Assembly (NCBI GenBank): GCA_902651635.1
Contig: CACRSC010000019.1
Span: 274,745 to 321,837 of the forward strand
From: Mastigamoeba balamuthi
Taxonomy: Eukaryota; Evosea; Mastigamoebida; Mastigamoebidae
Length of the DNA stretch: 47,093 nt
Reading direction: 5' to 3'
The notes below the pieces were generated by a model. It did not search any database. It was not told the DNA's origin and saw only the letters and a program-made list of their open reading frames with translations. The translations under genes and the position numbers were made by a program. This document shows, in pieces, positions 22,451 through 32,397 of the stretch. Each line of letters opens with the position of its first letter. The stretch's first letter is position 1.

Positions 22451-23492
22451 ATGGGCAAGAAGGGACTCTCGTTCGAGGAGAAGCGCCAGCGCCTCAAGCA
22501 GCTCTTCCTGGAGACCGTGCGCGCGCACCGTCCTGCCCCCCCCCGCAGACGCCCAGTCGCCAGTCTGACGCCGCCGCACAGAAGGGCGTGTACACACTGA
22601 AGGAGCTCGAGAAGGTCGCCTCCAAGGAGAAGGGCATCGGTGCCGCTCACTGCCCCCCTTCCCCCCGCCTCTGGGCTACGCCCGCAGCCGCTGACGCCTC
22701 GCTCCCGTGGCTCGCCGCAGTGTCCAAGACGGTGGAGGAGGTGCTCAAGAGCCTGGTCGACGATGGCGAGGTCATGACGGACAAGGTCGGCACCTCCAAC
22801 TACTTCTGGTAGCCCCCAAGCCCTCCTCTCTGCCAGCAGCCCCCCCCCCCGGCGTCCCCAGCGAGGGGGGCGGCCAGCAGGCGTACCCTCCTCTGTGCTG
22901 AGCAGCGGCTACCGTGTCGTGCGCAGGGCGTTCCCGAGCCAGGAGCTGGTGGTCAGGAGGAACAAGCTGGAGCAGATGACCAAGGAGCTCGAGGCGCTGC
23001 AGGCCAAGGCAGCTGAGCTCCGAGAGTCGATCGACGCGATGATGGCCGACCGCGTGGACTCGGTGCGCTTGCAGCCTTGCGACCACCGGCCTGCTAACAC
23101 GGCGGCGCAGCCCGAGAGGACAGCGGGGCTCGAGGAGCTGAAGGAGCTGCAGCAGAAGAAGGCACAGCTCAGCGAGGAGCTCGCCGTGTGAGTGCTGACG
23201 TTGCCCCAGCACTGCCGCCGCGTCTGACGTGCCGTTTGGTGTCCCGCAGGTACGCAGAGAACGACCCCGCCATCGTGGAGGCGCTCAAGAAGGAGGCGGA
23301 CGAAGCTCTCACCGCTGCCAACCGGTGGACGGGTGAGGCTCCCTCATTGCATCCTTTCCGGAGAATGGCTGACCTGTCACGGCAGACAACATCTTCTCGC
23401 TGCGCAAGTACTGCGAGACAAAGTTCTCGATCTCTGGGAGCGACTTTGACCGCAACTTCCAGATCCCCGAGGACTTTGACTACCTCTCGTGA
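22451..23492 (+). CDS. MND1: Meiotic nuclear division protein 1 (Mnd1)
   Basis: Seven exons close in phase: 22451-22516, 22582-22639, 22721-22808, 22927-23062, 23111-23187, 23250-23332 and 23386-23492, giving 204 residues, the usual Mnd1 length (about 205). Diagnostic segments are [55 protein letters not shown], then [20 protein letters not shown] (winged helix and start of the coiled coil), [18 protein letters not shown] and [11 protein letters not shown] at the C-terminus. Mnd1 pairs with Hop2 and helps Dmc1/Rad51 perform strand exchange in meiosis, so its intact state implies a sexual cycle or recent capacity for one. The exons from the fourth on are duplicated, broken, at 31.6-32.2 kb. 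Confidence 0.96.
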
Positions 23493-23562
23493 AGGGCTGC
23501 ACCACAAATGGGGGGACACTGCGGCGGGCCACACCGATAACACTGAGCTTGCAGTATGTTCA

Positions 23563-24918
23563 GCCAGTGACCGATCGTCATATGCAAGCTGTATGCAGGC
23601 CCTGCAGCAGCAGTCGGCGGCCCTGACCCCGCCCAGATACCCGAGAGATTTTGCGAGGGGGAGGCACACACGTGGGGGCCACGTCACCAGAAAAATATCC
23701 GCGCGGTGTTCTGAGCCATTTACACACCACATGGAGAACAACGACGACCGCGCGGGCCCTCCTGCGGCCAAGAGGCGCCGCACGGAGGAGGCGGTTTTCT
23801 TCCAGGTGCGTGCCACCGCCGCCGCCGATGTGTCGATGTGCCGCGCTTTGAGCAATACCGCGCGCCTCTGTTGCTTCGTGGATTTCCGCGGGGTTTTTAG
23901 CCCTCAAATCAATCGAGCGGGTCAAGGGGATGGAGCGTCTCGCCGCAAAGCAGCGCCGCGCTCGTGGGCGACAAAGCCCACCGGGTCGTCCTTTTCCCTC
24001 GCACCGGCGTGTGCGCTTGAGCTCGCCCGCTGCTCACCTGCTCTCTTTCTGTTCGAAATGGGTTGCAGGTGGTCTCCGACGGCAACTCCACGGTCACCAT
24101 CAACAACTACTTCGCCGGTCTGCCCCTCGCCGGCCCCCAGCACGCCGTGGCCCCCGCCGTCCCTGCCGTCCCCGCCGTGGCTCCCGCCGTGGCCCCCGCC
24201 ATCCCCGCCGTGGCCCCCGCAGTTCCCGCCGCGGTTCCCGCCATCGCTGCCGGCCCCCAGCCTGTACCGGCTGCCCGGGCCGCCCCTGTCGCCGTCTCGC
24301 CTGCCGCGCCTGCCGCGCCTGCCGTTCGCACTGCTGTCCGGCCTGCTGTACCCCCCGCCCGCGTCGCCCAAGGAGCAGCAGAAACAGCTCCTGCCCTGGC
24401 CCCCGCTGCCCCCCTGGGCCACCGGGCGGCCCTGCCTCCCCCCTATGCATGCCACTGCGGCGTGTGGAAGGACGCTGCGGGCTCCGTCGTGCCGATCCAC
24501 TTTTCAACCCGTCCTCTCGACGAACCAGTTCTCGTGGTGGACCCGCAGACCAGCGCGCACATCGACGAGCTCAGACAGAACCCGTTTAGTGGATACGTGA
24601 TGGTGATCCTGCCGAGCCCTCGTGCAGTCGTGTCCGTTGACTACGTCATCACCATCAAGAGCGAGGTAGGAGGGGACTGGATTTCTTACAAGATGCAGCT
24701 TCTGGTTTTCACCCTGCCCTGCCCGCTGTACCGGCTCGACTGCCTTCCCGGAGGCACTCGCATCCACAGCCAGCTCACTGGGGTGGCCATTGGAGGTCAC
24801 ATTCGCCCCCAGGTGATTCGTGATTTCCTCGCTGCCATTGGGCACCCCTGAGGCATACACATAAACTGGCAAATACTTAAGATTCCAGTTAATTGACCAC
24901 CGGCAGAGCAAAGGCAAA
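23563..24918 (+). repeat. Left arm of a 1,356-bp inverted repeat
   Basis: Bases 23563-24918 are the reverse complement of 27772-29127 at equal length. I noticed only one difference in the parts compared (an Arg/Gln change in a translated frame near 23800). The arm starts 70 bp after the MND1 stop codon and contains the complete Pro/Ala-rich gene at 23731-24851. The spacer between arms is 2,853 bp. Confidence 0.93.
23731..24851 (+). CDS. Pro/Ala-rich two-exon protein of a local family (copy B)
   Basis: Exon 1 is 23731-23805 (25 codons, MENNDDRAGPPAAKRRRTEE, with a KRRR nuclear-signal-like patch). Exon 2 is 24069-24851, phase 0, 285 residues in all. Exon 2 begins VVSDGNSTVTINNYFAG, passes through a Val-Pro-Ala repeat (VPAVPAVAPAVAPAIPAVAP) and ends in a ~130-residue globular domain: YACHCGVWKDAAGSVVPIHF, VLVVDPQTSAHIDELRQNPF, SGYVMVILPSPRAVVSVDYV, and the last residues VIRDFLAAIGHP. 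I do not recognise the domain; it looks mostly beta-stranded. The intron is bounded by CAG|GTGCGT and TTGCAG|GTGG. Four relatives lie in this window. Confidence 0.78.
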
Positions 24919-25033
24919 GCGCCGCGCTCGTGGCGACAAAGCCCACCGGGTCGTCCTTTTCCCTCGCACCGGCGTGTGCGCTTGAGCTCGCCCGCTGCTC
25001 ACCTGCTCTCTTTCTGTTCGAAATGGGTTGCAG

Positions 25034-25773
25034 GTGGTCTCCGACGGCAACTCCACGGTCACCATCAACAACTACTTCGCCGGTCTGCCCCTCGCCGGCC
25101 CCCAGCACGCCGTGGCCCCCGCCGCCCCCGCCGTCCCCGCCGTCCCCGCCGTCCCCGCCGTGGCCCCCGCAGTTCCCGCCGCGGTTCCCGCCGTCGCTGT
25201 CGACCCCCAGCCTGTACCGGCTGCCCGGGCCGCCCCTGTCGCCATCTCGCCTGCCGCGCCCCCCGCCTGCGTCGTCCCAGGCGCCGTTGCCCCTTCCGTG
25301 TCCGCCGTCGCCCCACACCAAGCTGCCCCTGCGGCCTCCCGCACGAATCCCGAGAACCGGTAAGAGGCGCGACGCGGTATCACCGAGAAAGTACAAGGTA
25401 CTGGTGTCGCCCTCGCTGGCTGCCGAGGTGGCAGAGCGCACACTCCTCGCACAGGTGTGTGCCCTCCTCTGCCATCCCCAGGCAGCCAGAGGGAATGAAC
25501 TAGCCACCTCAATTTGATCCACTTCACACCGCTCCTCTCCAGCTGCTGGTTGCTTTGGTCGCGTGCTCACTCACCTTTTTACCGTTGGCACACAGCGAGG
25601 AGAGCACGGAGGAGGAGGTCTGCCCCATCACCCTCATGGCGCCTGTCAACCCTGTGAGGGCTCCCGACGGCCACACCTACGAGCGCGACAGCATCCTGCA
25701 CTGGCTCTCTCTCCACCCACGCTCGCCCATCACGAATCAGCCCATGACCGCCAGGGACCTGAAGCCCCTGTGA
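25034..25773 (+). CDS. U-box terminal cassette of the same family (copy C), lacking its own first exon
   Basis: From 24919 the sequence restarts inside the intron of copy B. The same acceptor (TTGCAG|GTGGTC at 25033/25034) opens the same VVSDGNSTVTINNYFAG start and Pro/Ala repeat, now slightly shorter. After about 25340 it switches to the 3' part of copy A: the YKVLVSPSLAAEV helix frame, an 88-nt intron, and the U-box ending DLKPL with TGA at 25771-25773. No MENN-type first exon precedes it; the nearest is that of copy B, 1.2 kb upstream in the same direction. It is therefore either a 5'-truncated duplicate or an alternative terminal exon set for copy B. The junction near 25352 has the same unresolved phase problem as in copy A. 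Confidence 0.6.
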
Positions 25774-26218
25774 CCACAAAACAGAGACTTCCGATGGCAA
25801 GGGTGCCTCTCCGATATGGCAGCGTGACTCTCGGCAACTTTCGCCACATTTATGGGGAACACGAGTGAATCTGAACACGGGCCCAATGCAACTAACTGAT
25901 TCAATGCTGCGCCTCTGGTGATTGCTTAATCTTGTGCTTGCAAGGATAGGTGACCAGATGTTTTGCAACTTTAGAACAAATTCTGGTGATTTCTACAATC
26001 TCATGGTGACGAAAACACTGGATTGCACGAACACAAATGCCTCTGAGGAAAAGAACGGTTTTTTATTCCAAGAAATCCCTCACAGTAGACCGACCAGTGG
26101 ATGACTGCGATGATAGCCAGTGGCCCTGGGTGCTCAGCGCACTTGACTGGGATGTCAGTACTCAAACGCAGCTGAAGCACCATGTCACCCAGTGCTGTGA
26201 CCAGATAGATCCCCGAAA
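25774..26218. other. Duplicated 3' flank, then unassigned sequence
   Basis: 25774-25965 matches the flank at 652-845. Beyond that, short open frames exist on both strands (for example 26001-26222 minus) but none shows a recognisable product or splice-consistent structure. Confidence 0.4.
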
Positions 26219-26786
26219 TCATATCGGCGTGGCAGTAATGGCGCCATTCCTCGTCTTGAATGCAGATTCATCCCAGTTGATGCACCTGTTGATCAGTGCC
26301 AGTTCATTCATACTGACAAGCGCGTTGTCGCGAAAGTCCTTGACCACAATGGTCATAGCCGTAACAGAGCAGCCCTCAATACGCCATTCGATGTGTGCCT
26401 GCCTGAGCACGGTGCCAATACTTGCATCGTTGGCCACTGTCAGTGGGCTCTTGCAGCAGTCGAGGCGGTCGCCTTCTGCAATCTTCGTCCAGAATGCCTT
26501 GCTGATTATTGTCACAGCACGCAGTGAACACGAGCACCATTGGGTTCGTGAGCTTGCTCGCAGCCATCCGGCACGGCGTTATTGCCAGATGCAGAATCAT
26601 TACTGTGGGGAGCATCACTGTCGTGGTCACTGCATCCACCACTGATGATTCAGCAAACACAATTGATTTAAATCTCATAGTATGTTTACAAAGTTGTGTA
26701 AGACTGATCAGGGCATGCACATATGCTTCAGTCACTGAAGCTGATTGATTTGGCTTCTCACGATTGGGCGTTTTCATGTGTGGCAC
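26219..26786 (-). CDS. Possible unknown protein on the minus strand
   Basis: Two overlapping minus-strand frames look coding. One is at 26786 down to ~26530 (MILHLAITPCRMAASKLTNP). The other, 26515-26219, ends KTRNGAITATPI and includes VANDASIGTVLRQAHIEWRI and ALVSMNELALINRCINWDE. The residue mix is protein-like and there is a possible intron boundary around 26515. The product is not recognised and the exon structure is unresolved. It lies in the spacer of the inverted repeat. Confidence 0.35.
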
Positions 26787-26967
26787 TCCCCAGCCTGGAA
26801 TACGACTTGCTTAGACGTGTGTGTCCACCAGCCGATGGCGGTATTCCACCCGAGGTGCGCTCTGGGTCACGTCCACGATGCTCAGCACTGCTGTTGTCAT
26901 CGGCGGTGCCCGCTGCGTCGTCATCGTCATCCTCGCGCGTGACCAGGTCCCTCACCACGCACTCGAG

Positions 26968-27264
26968 TCATCGACACTGCTCCGTAATTTCGGCAATCGC
27001 GCGTTCTGCCTCGGTAAGCGCTGCCACGTCGCCCGCATGTACCGCATCCAGCACGTCTTTGAGTTGCTCATGGAGGTCTGTGATCGTCACCCCCACGGTG
27101 TCGCCGTTCTTTTCGACAACGTCCGCGTGTCCCGTCCCGTCTTCAATTACTCGATCTCCCTGCTCGTTTCTGTGAGTGCGGTCTCTAGCTCCTGTATACG
27201 GGCCACCGTCGAGCTCGTGCTTAACCTGCTCGTTCTCCTCTTCACTCTTCTTGAGCTGTACCAT
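26968..27264 (-). CDS. Possible coiled-coil protein fragment
   Basis: A 98-residue minus-strand frame with charged heptad character (MVQLKKSEEENEQVKHELDG at the start; VTITDLHEQLKDVLDAVHAG and AALTEAERAIAEITEQ at the end). A neighbouring frame continues an acidic Asp/Ser stretch towards 26758. No family recognised; it may belong with the frame at 26.2-26.8 kb as one gene. Confidence 0.35.
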   Translation of the reverse strand: MVQLKKSEEENEQVKHELDGGPYTGARDRTHRNEQGDRVIEDGTGHADVVEKNGDTVGVTITDLHEQLKDVLDAVHAGDVAALTEAERAIAEITEQCR

Positions 27265-27771
27265 GCATGCGTCGAGCTGCGCAGTGGTACTCTACACCTG
27301 GTGGAGCTCTAGAGAGATGAGAGGGGGAGCTCTGTCTTCAGCACCCGAGATATATACGTAGCTCTCAGAGATGCAAACAGGACAGCTACTCCGTTGCCCG
27401 CGACATGTGCAGAGTGTCACGTGGCGGTTTCGCCGGCGCATGTGCAGGGGCCTGGCAGTGGGATCAAAGCGTCGGCCAGACGCTGGCGAGCAGCGGCCAG
27501 GAGTTTAACGACCGCAGCCTGAGCTCGTGCTCGTGCGAAGGGCCCAGCAGGATATCAGAGTGCACCTTGCATCGCCCTTGAGCAACACGACATCCTCGTC
27601 CGACGCAAAGGTCGCCTACGTCCCAGTGTTGGGGGCTTCAGGCAAGGAGGGAAACCACCTCGATGTGGTGGGAGACGACAACACCACATTCACTTCACTC
27701 CTCACTTTCAAACTGTGTGCCACAACTCCTGTCTTCCTGTCGGCATCTTGCGCCACAATTCTCTATCGGTT
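27265..27771. other. Spacer end without a supported gene
   Basis: Runs up to the right arm of the inverted repeat. Open frames here read straight into the repeat and have no splice or homology support. Confidence 0.35.
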
Positions 27772-29127
27772 TTTGCCTTTGCTCTGCCGGTGGTCAATTA
27801 ACTGGAATCTTAAGTATTTGCCAGTTTATGTGTATGCCTCAGGGGTGCCCAATGGCAGCGAGGAAATCACGAATCACCTGGGGGCGAATGTGACCTCCAA
27901 TGGCCACCCCAGTGAGCTGGCTGTGGATGCGAGTGCCTCCGGGAAGGCAGTCGAGCCGGTACAGCGGGCAGGGCAGGGTGAAAACCAGAAGCTGCATCTT
28001 GTAAGAAATCCAGTCCCCTCCTACCTCGCTCTTGATGGTGATGACGTAGTCAACGGACACGACTGCACGAGGGCTCGGCAGGATCACCATCACGTATCCA
28101 CTAAACGGGTTCTGTCTGAGCTCGTCGATGTGCGCGCTGGTCTGCGGGTCCACCACGAGAACTGGTTCGTCGAGAGGACGGGTTGAAAAGTGGATCGGCA
28201 CGACGGAGCCCGCAGCGTCCTTCCACACGCCGCAGTGGCATGCATAGGGGGGAGGCAGGGCCGCCCGGTGGCCCAGGGGGGCAGCGGGGGCCAGGGCAGG
28301 AGCTGTTTCTGCTGCTCCTTGGGCGACGCGGGCGGGGGGTACAGCAGGCCGGACAGCAGTGCGAACGGCAGGCGCGGCAGGCGCGGCAGGCGAGACGGCG
28401 ACAGGGGCGGCCCGGGCAGCCGGTACAGGCTGGGGGCCGGCAGCGATGGCGGGAACCGCGGCGGGAACTGCGGGGGCCACGGCGGGGATGGCGGGGGCCA
28501 CGGCGGGAGCCACGGCGGGGACGGCAGGGACGGCGGGGGCCACGGCGTGCTGGGGGCCGGCGAGGGGCAGACCGGCGAAGTAGTTGTTGATGGTGACCGT
28601 GGAGTTGCCGTCGGAGACCACCTGCAACCCATTTCGAACAGAAAGAGAGCAGGTGAGCAGCGGGCGAGCTCAAGCGCACACGCCGGTGCGAGGGAAAAGG
28701 ACGACCCGGTGGGCTTTGTCGCCCACGAGCGCGGCGCTGCTTTGCGGCGAGACGCTCCATCCCCTTGACCCGCTCGATTGATTTGAGGGCTAAAAACCCC
28801 GCGGAAATCCACGAAGCAACAGAGGCGCGCGGTATTGCTCAAAGCGCGGCACATCGACACATCGGCGGCGGCGGTGGCACGCACCTGGAAGAAAACTGCC
28901 TCCTCCGTGCGGCGCCTCTTGGCCGCAGGAGGGCCCGCGCGGTCGTCGTTGTTCTCCATGTGGTGTGTAAATGGCTCAGAACACCGCGCGGATATTTTTC
29001 TGGTGACGTGGCCCCCACGTGTGTGCCTCCCCCTCGCAAAATCTCTCGGGTATCTGGGCGGGGTCAGGGCCGCCGACTGCTGCTGCAGGGCCTGCATACA
29101 GCTTGCATATGACGATCGGTCACTGGC
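27772..29127 (-). repeat. Right arm of the 1,356-bp inverted repeat
   Basis: Reverse complement of 23563-24918. The outer end stops abruptly after CCAGTGACCGATCGTC (read on the minus strand) and the inner end after AAAGGCAAA. Near-identity points to a recent event, active gene conversion, or an assembly artefact. Confidence 0.93.
27839..28959 (-). CDS. Pro/Ala-rich two-exon protein (copy D, inverted copy of B)
   Basis: Exons 28959-28885 and 28621-27839 mirror copy B exactly (position = 52690 minus the B coordinate). Same 285-residue product with KRRR patch, Val-Pro-Ala repeat and unknown C-terminal domain; both splice sites are intact. Unlike B it has no U-box cassette directly downstream in its own orientation. 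Confidence 0.75.
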
Positions 29128-29325
29128 GCGAACCAGAAGTCGACACATCCTCGTGGACGAAGAATCAAATGCACCGAGGGCATACACTCATTGAGAAACT
29201 TAAGATGCGATTCGGTAGTCTTATTTTCATCAGCATTGTGCCCTCTCCTCTTGGAGGAGAGATACGCTCAGCATGGAGCACACGCCACGAGCAATAGAAA
29301 CCTGGTTTAGACCTCTTCGCGACAC

Positions 29326-30370
29326 TCAGACAACCTCCAGTGTTGCATCCTCCGTGGCGAGCTCCGCCTTGCATCGGTCAAACACCGACGTCAGCGCCTC
29401 GATGTAGTGCTTCTGAATCTGTGCGATCTGCTCGTCTGTGGGCTCTGCGACCGGACCAGGTGCCGGGGCAGGCATCGCGAGGGTGCGCTGATGGGGAGGG
29501 GGACACCACAGATCGGAGGGCGAGCTGCTGCCATGCCCACCCTGTGGTGTCAAGTCTGCTGCATGTAGGGGTTGCAGAGGAAGGGCCCCCAAGCACCCTG
29601 GAAGCTGTGGAGTTTTTGCTGCTCTGCTTCTGTGCTTAATCCTTGGGAAAGCCCGGGCCCGACCTCGATCGCCTCCCCGAAGACGGCAGTGACCGGCACC
29701 TGCCTGGGCACCCACGGGAGCAGCGCCGTGCCCCAGAACAGCGGCAGGGCGACAGCAAAGCGCTTCTGGACCCACGCCCTCAGCCCGTGGGCGAACGAGC
29801 TCGTCGCGAACTCGTCCACGACACCGAAGATGTAGCAGGGGACCACGGGCGTGCCGTTCTGCAGGGCCAGGCGCAGGAAGCCGCGCCTGCCGCTCACGTA
29901 GACGCGGTGGCGGCCGTGCTGCGTCTCAAGCTGCTCCCTCTCGCCCCCGGGGTACAGCAGCAGGCTGAACTTCGTCTCCGCCAGGATCCGCGAGGCCACC
30001 TTCCTGCTGGCGTTGACACACCCCGAGTGCAGGCACAGCTCTGCGTCGGCAGCACGCCAGTGTGTGTGTGTGTGGGGGGCGACTCACCCCGGAGGCCCGA
30101 GAGGGCGAGCAGGGCCGAGGCAACGAGGTGGCGGGTGTCGATGCCCGGGAAGACCTTGTCCCAGATCTCTGCGCGCGAGGCCCAGAGCAGGATGCGGAGC
30201 GTGAAGAGGTGGTGCCTGCCGGTGTCGCAGCGGGGACAGCGAGCAGCCAGAGTGCGAAGAGGCGCCAGCGTGATGGCTGCCGGTGCCAGCACCATGACCG
30301 TCAGCGCCGTGTACGTGACCGCGTGGTCGATTCGGCCTTCTCTGACAACAACGCCCGCGTTCGCCACCAA
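29326..30370 (-). pseudogene. DGAT2-family acyltransferase lacking the HPHG segment
   Basis: Three exons: ~30370-30088, 30040-29664 and 29487-29326, in phase. The C-terminal two thirds are clear DGAT2 family: FSLLLYPGGEREQLETQ, YVSGRRGFLRLALQNGTPVV, PCYIFGVVDEF and the last-exon PTDEQIAQIQKHYIEALTSV. DGAT2 enzymes make triacylglycerol at the ER using a His-Pro-His-Gly motif. Here the N-terminal membrane segment runs ASRAEIWDKVFPGIDTRHLV, passing directly from the IWD..FP position to the FPGI position. The roughly 45 residues that normally lie between, including HPHG, are missing with no splice signal to explain it. The first exon also lacks a clear ATG in frame upstream of the membrane segment. 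Likely inactive; a non-catalytic derivative is the alternative. Confidence 0.7.
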
Positions 30371-30394
30371 TTCGGCAGGGAAGATACCAATAGC

Positions 30395-30444
30395 ATTGAA
30401 TCTAGATACAATTTGACGTAGATATTTCTAGATCTAGATTCAAT
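30395..30444. repeat. 12-bp hairpin arms upstream of the DGAT2-like gene
   Basis: ATTGAATCTAGA at 30395-30406 is repeated inverted at 30433-30444, separated by 26 bp, in an AT-rich patch. Confidence 0.6.
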
Positions 30445-30561
30445 TTCACTCTTATTCAAGAACCAGAATCCTGCGGAGATATTTCCACTCGCGATTTTTG
30501 AAAACTCAAAAGTTGTCGAGCCAGCCAGCGGGCCCATTCGCCACCATTTGCGTCGCGTTTC

Positions 30562-31470
30562 TCAAGTCCGCCCATGGGGTGTTGTGCAGCATCCACAGCT
30601 GCCACGTGCCCGAGGCTTTTCACTGGGCCAGCGCGTCCCCGACGACCAGCAGCACGCTGTCGACGTGGCGCGCCAAGCCCTCGTTGGACACGTAGACGAA
30701 CTGCCCGGGGTCGTCAGCACGCTCCCGTGATGGCCACCCCCAGTCCCCGCGCCGTTGTTCTGCCAGCACGCCCCCCCCCCCCATGGCAGCGCAGTGACCC
30801 AGGCCGCCAGGCGGTCACCCTGCGCATCGATGCTCGTCAGTGTCGCAGTCCCCGTGCTGCCGGCGTCGGCCATGAAGTAGGCCGCGTGCGCCACGACCGA
30901 CTCGTAGTTGGCGACTGGCATCTCGTAGGCCAGCGGGGCTGGCAGGGCGTTTGGGACCAGCATGACGACGCCAGTGAAGCTCATCGGAACCGCACGGCCT
31001 GCGACAGGCACCCCGCGGGCACGGCGGAGCCCACGGACCGCAGCTCACCCTCGGCCGGGAGGCTGAGAATGCGCATGCTGGCGGGCAGGCCGAGTGGCGT
31101 TGCGGCACGCGAGCGCAAAGGAATGGTCCGTGGAGAAGGCGGCCGAGGAGCTCACGTAGATCCGCAAGTGCCTGCCGGCCATGTTCCACAGCAGGAAACC
31201 ACCGTGGAGCCCGTTGACCACGCGTGCTGGGAAAACCCACTGCAGCTCGACGGTGTGTACTGGCGCCAGGGCGCCCCAGTTCCCCTCGGCCATGTGCTCG
31301 GCAAGAACGACCCAGCGCCACTCCGAGGTGTGCAGACCCGCAGCTGCAGCAGCTCAAGCACCAGGACGCGATCTTGCCCAGAGGCGCCCATGTCGCGGTC
31401 TGGCGCAGGAGACTGTGGACGTAGATGTCACCATACTCGGAGAGCTCTGCGGCGCTGCTGGGCGGCAACG
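30562..31470 (-). pseudogene. Frameshifted unknown protein
   Basis: Minus-strand coding character jumps between frames. ELQWVFPARVVNGLHGGFLL (31245-31180) runs to FALACRNAT. Then another frame reads MRILSLPAEGELRSVGSAVP, then a third MSFTGVVMLVPNALPAPLAY continuing AYFMADAGSTGTATLTSIDA to about 30790, and FVYVSNEGLARHVDSVLLVV beyond. At least two or three shifts without intron signals suggest a decayed gene or sequence errors. A poly-C tract at about 30771 marks one of the breaks. No family recognised. Confidence 0.5.
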
Positions 31471-31591
31471 TCCTGACGCGTGTCGTGCCGGCCAGTGCAC
31501 TCCTCAGGCCCTCTGCTGCACAGGTCGTCTGCTCGCTTCTCTTCGTGCTAATGTTGCCTTATGCTTGTCTCCGTCCATGAGCCCTTCTCAC

Positions 31592-32190
31592 TGCCAGCAG
31601 ACCCTCCCCCAGCAACCCCAGCGAGGGGCAGCCAGCAGGCATCCCGCCTCTTCTGAGCCGCGGCTGCCGCGCCGTGCGCAGAGTGTTCTCGCACTGGTGG
31701 TCAGAAGGAACAAGCTGGAGCAGATGACCAAGGAACTCGAGGCGTTTCAGGCCAAGCACGAGTCGATCGACACGGTGATTGCCGACCACATGGACTCAGC
31801 CTTGCGACCACTGGCTTGCAAACACGGCGTCGCAGCCCGAGAGGACAGCGGGGCCCGAGGAGCTGAAGGAGCTGCAGCAGAAGAAGGCACAGCTCAGCGA
31901 GGAGCTCACCGTGTGAGTGCTGATGCTGCCCCAGCACTGCTGCCACGTCTGACGTGCCGTTTGGTGTCCCGCAGGTACGCTGAGAACGACCCCGCCATCG
32001 TGGAGGCGCTCAAGAAGGAGGCTGACGAAGCTCTCACCGCTGCCAACCGGTGGACGGGTGAGGCTCCATCATTGCAAACCACCCTTTCCGGAGAATGGCT
32101 GACCTGTTGCGGCAGACAACATCTTCTCACTGTGCAAGTACTGCGAGACAAAGTTCTCGATCTCCGGGAGCGACTTTGTGAGGCTATACA
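31592..32190 (+). pseudogene. MND1 3' fragment (duplicate)
   Basis: Collinear with MND1 from the third intron (22827) to the last exon. It includes [16 protein letters not shown], the exon reading [16 protein letters not shown] in another frame, and [20 protein letters not shown]. Damage: the AFPSQEL exon start is altered, codons corresponding to KAAEL are missing, the ERTAGLEE exon is frame-changed, and the last exon reads CVQVLR instead of LRKYCE and loses its end after GSDF. The duplication continues directly into copy E, as MND1 does into copy B. Confidence 0.85.
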
Positions 32191-32397
32191 CTACACAAGG
32201 GGCCACACTGAGCGACTTCAGTGGTATGTTCAGCCAGTGACTGATCGTTATATGCAAGCTGTATGCAGGCCCTGCAGCAGCAGTCAGCGGCCCTGACCCC
32301 GCCCAGATACCGCGAGAGATATGGCGAGGGGGAGGCACACACGTGGGGGCCACGTCACCAGAAAATATCCGGCGGTGTTTTAGGCAATTTACGCAAC

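Noticed and set aside
24063-24068. Start of copy B at the beginning of exon 2
   Set aside because: A phase-0 splice from the KRRR exon at 23731-23805 is conserved in copies B, D and E.
23930-24600. Arg/Pro-rich plus-strand frames in the Pro/Ala gene
   Set aside because: Frame-shifted readings of the CCC/GCC repeat; the spliced frame with the conserved C-terminal domain is the supported one.
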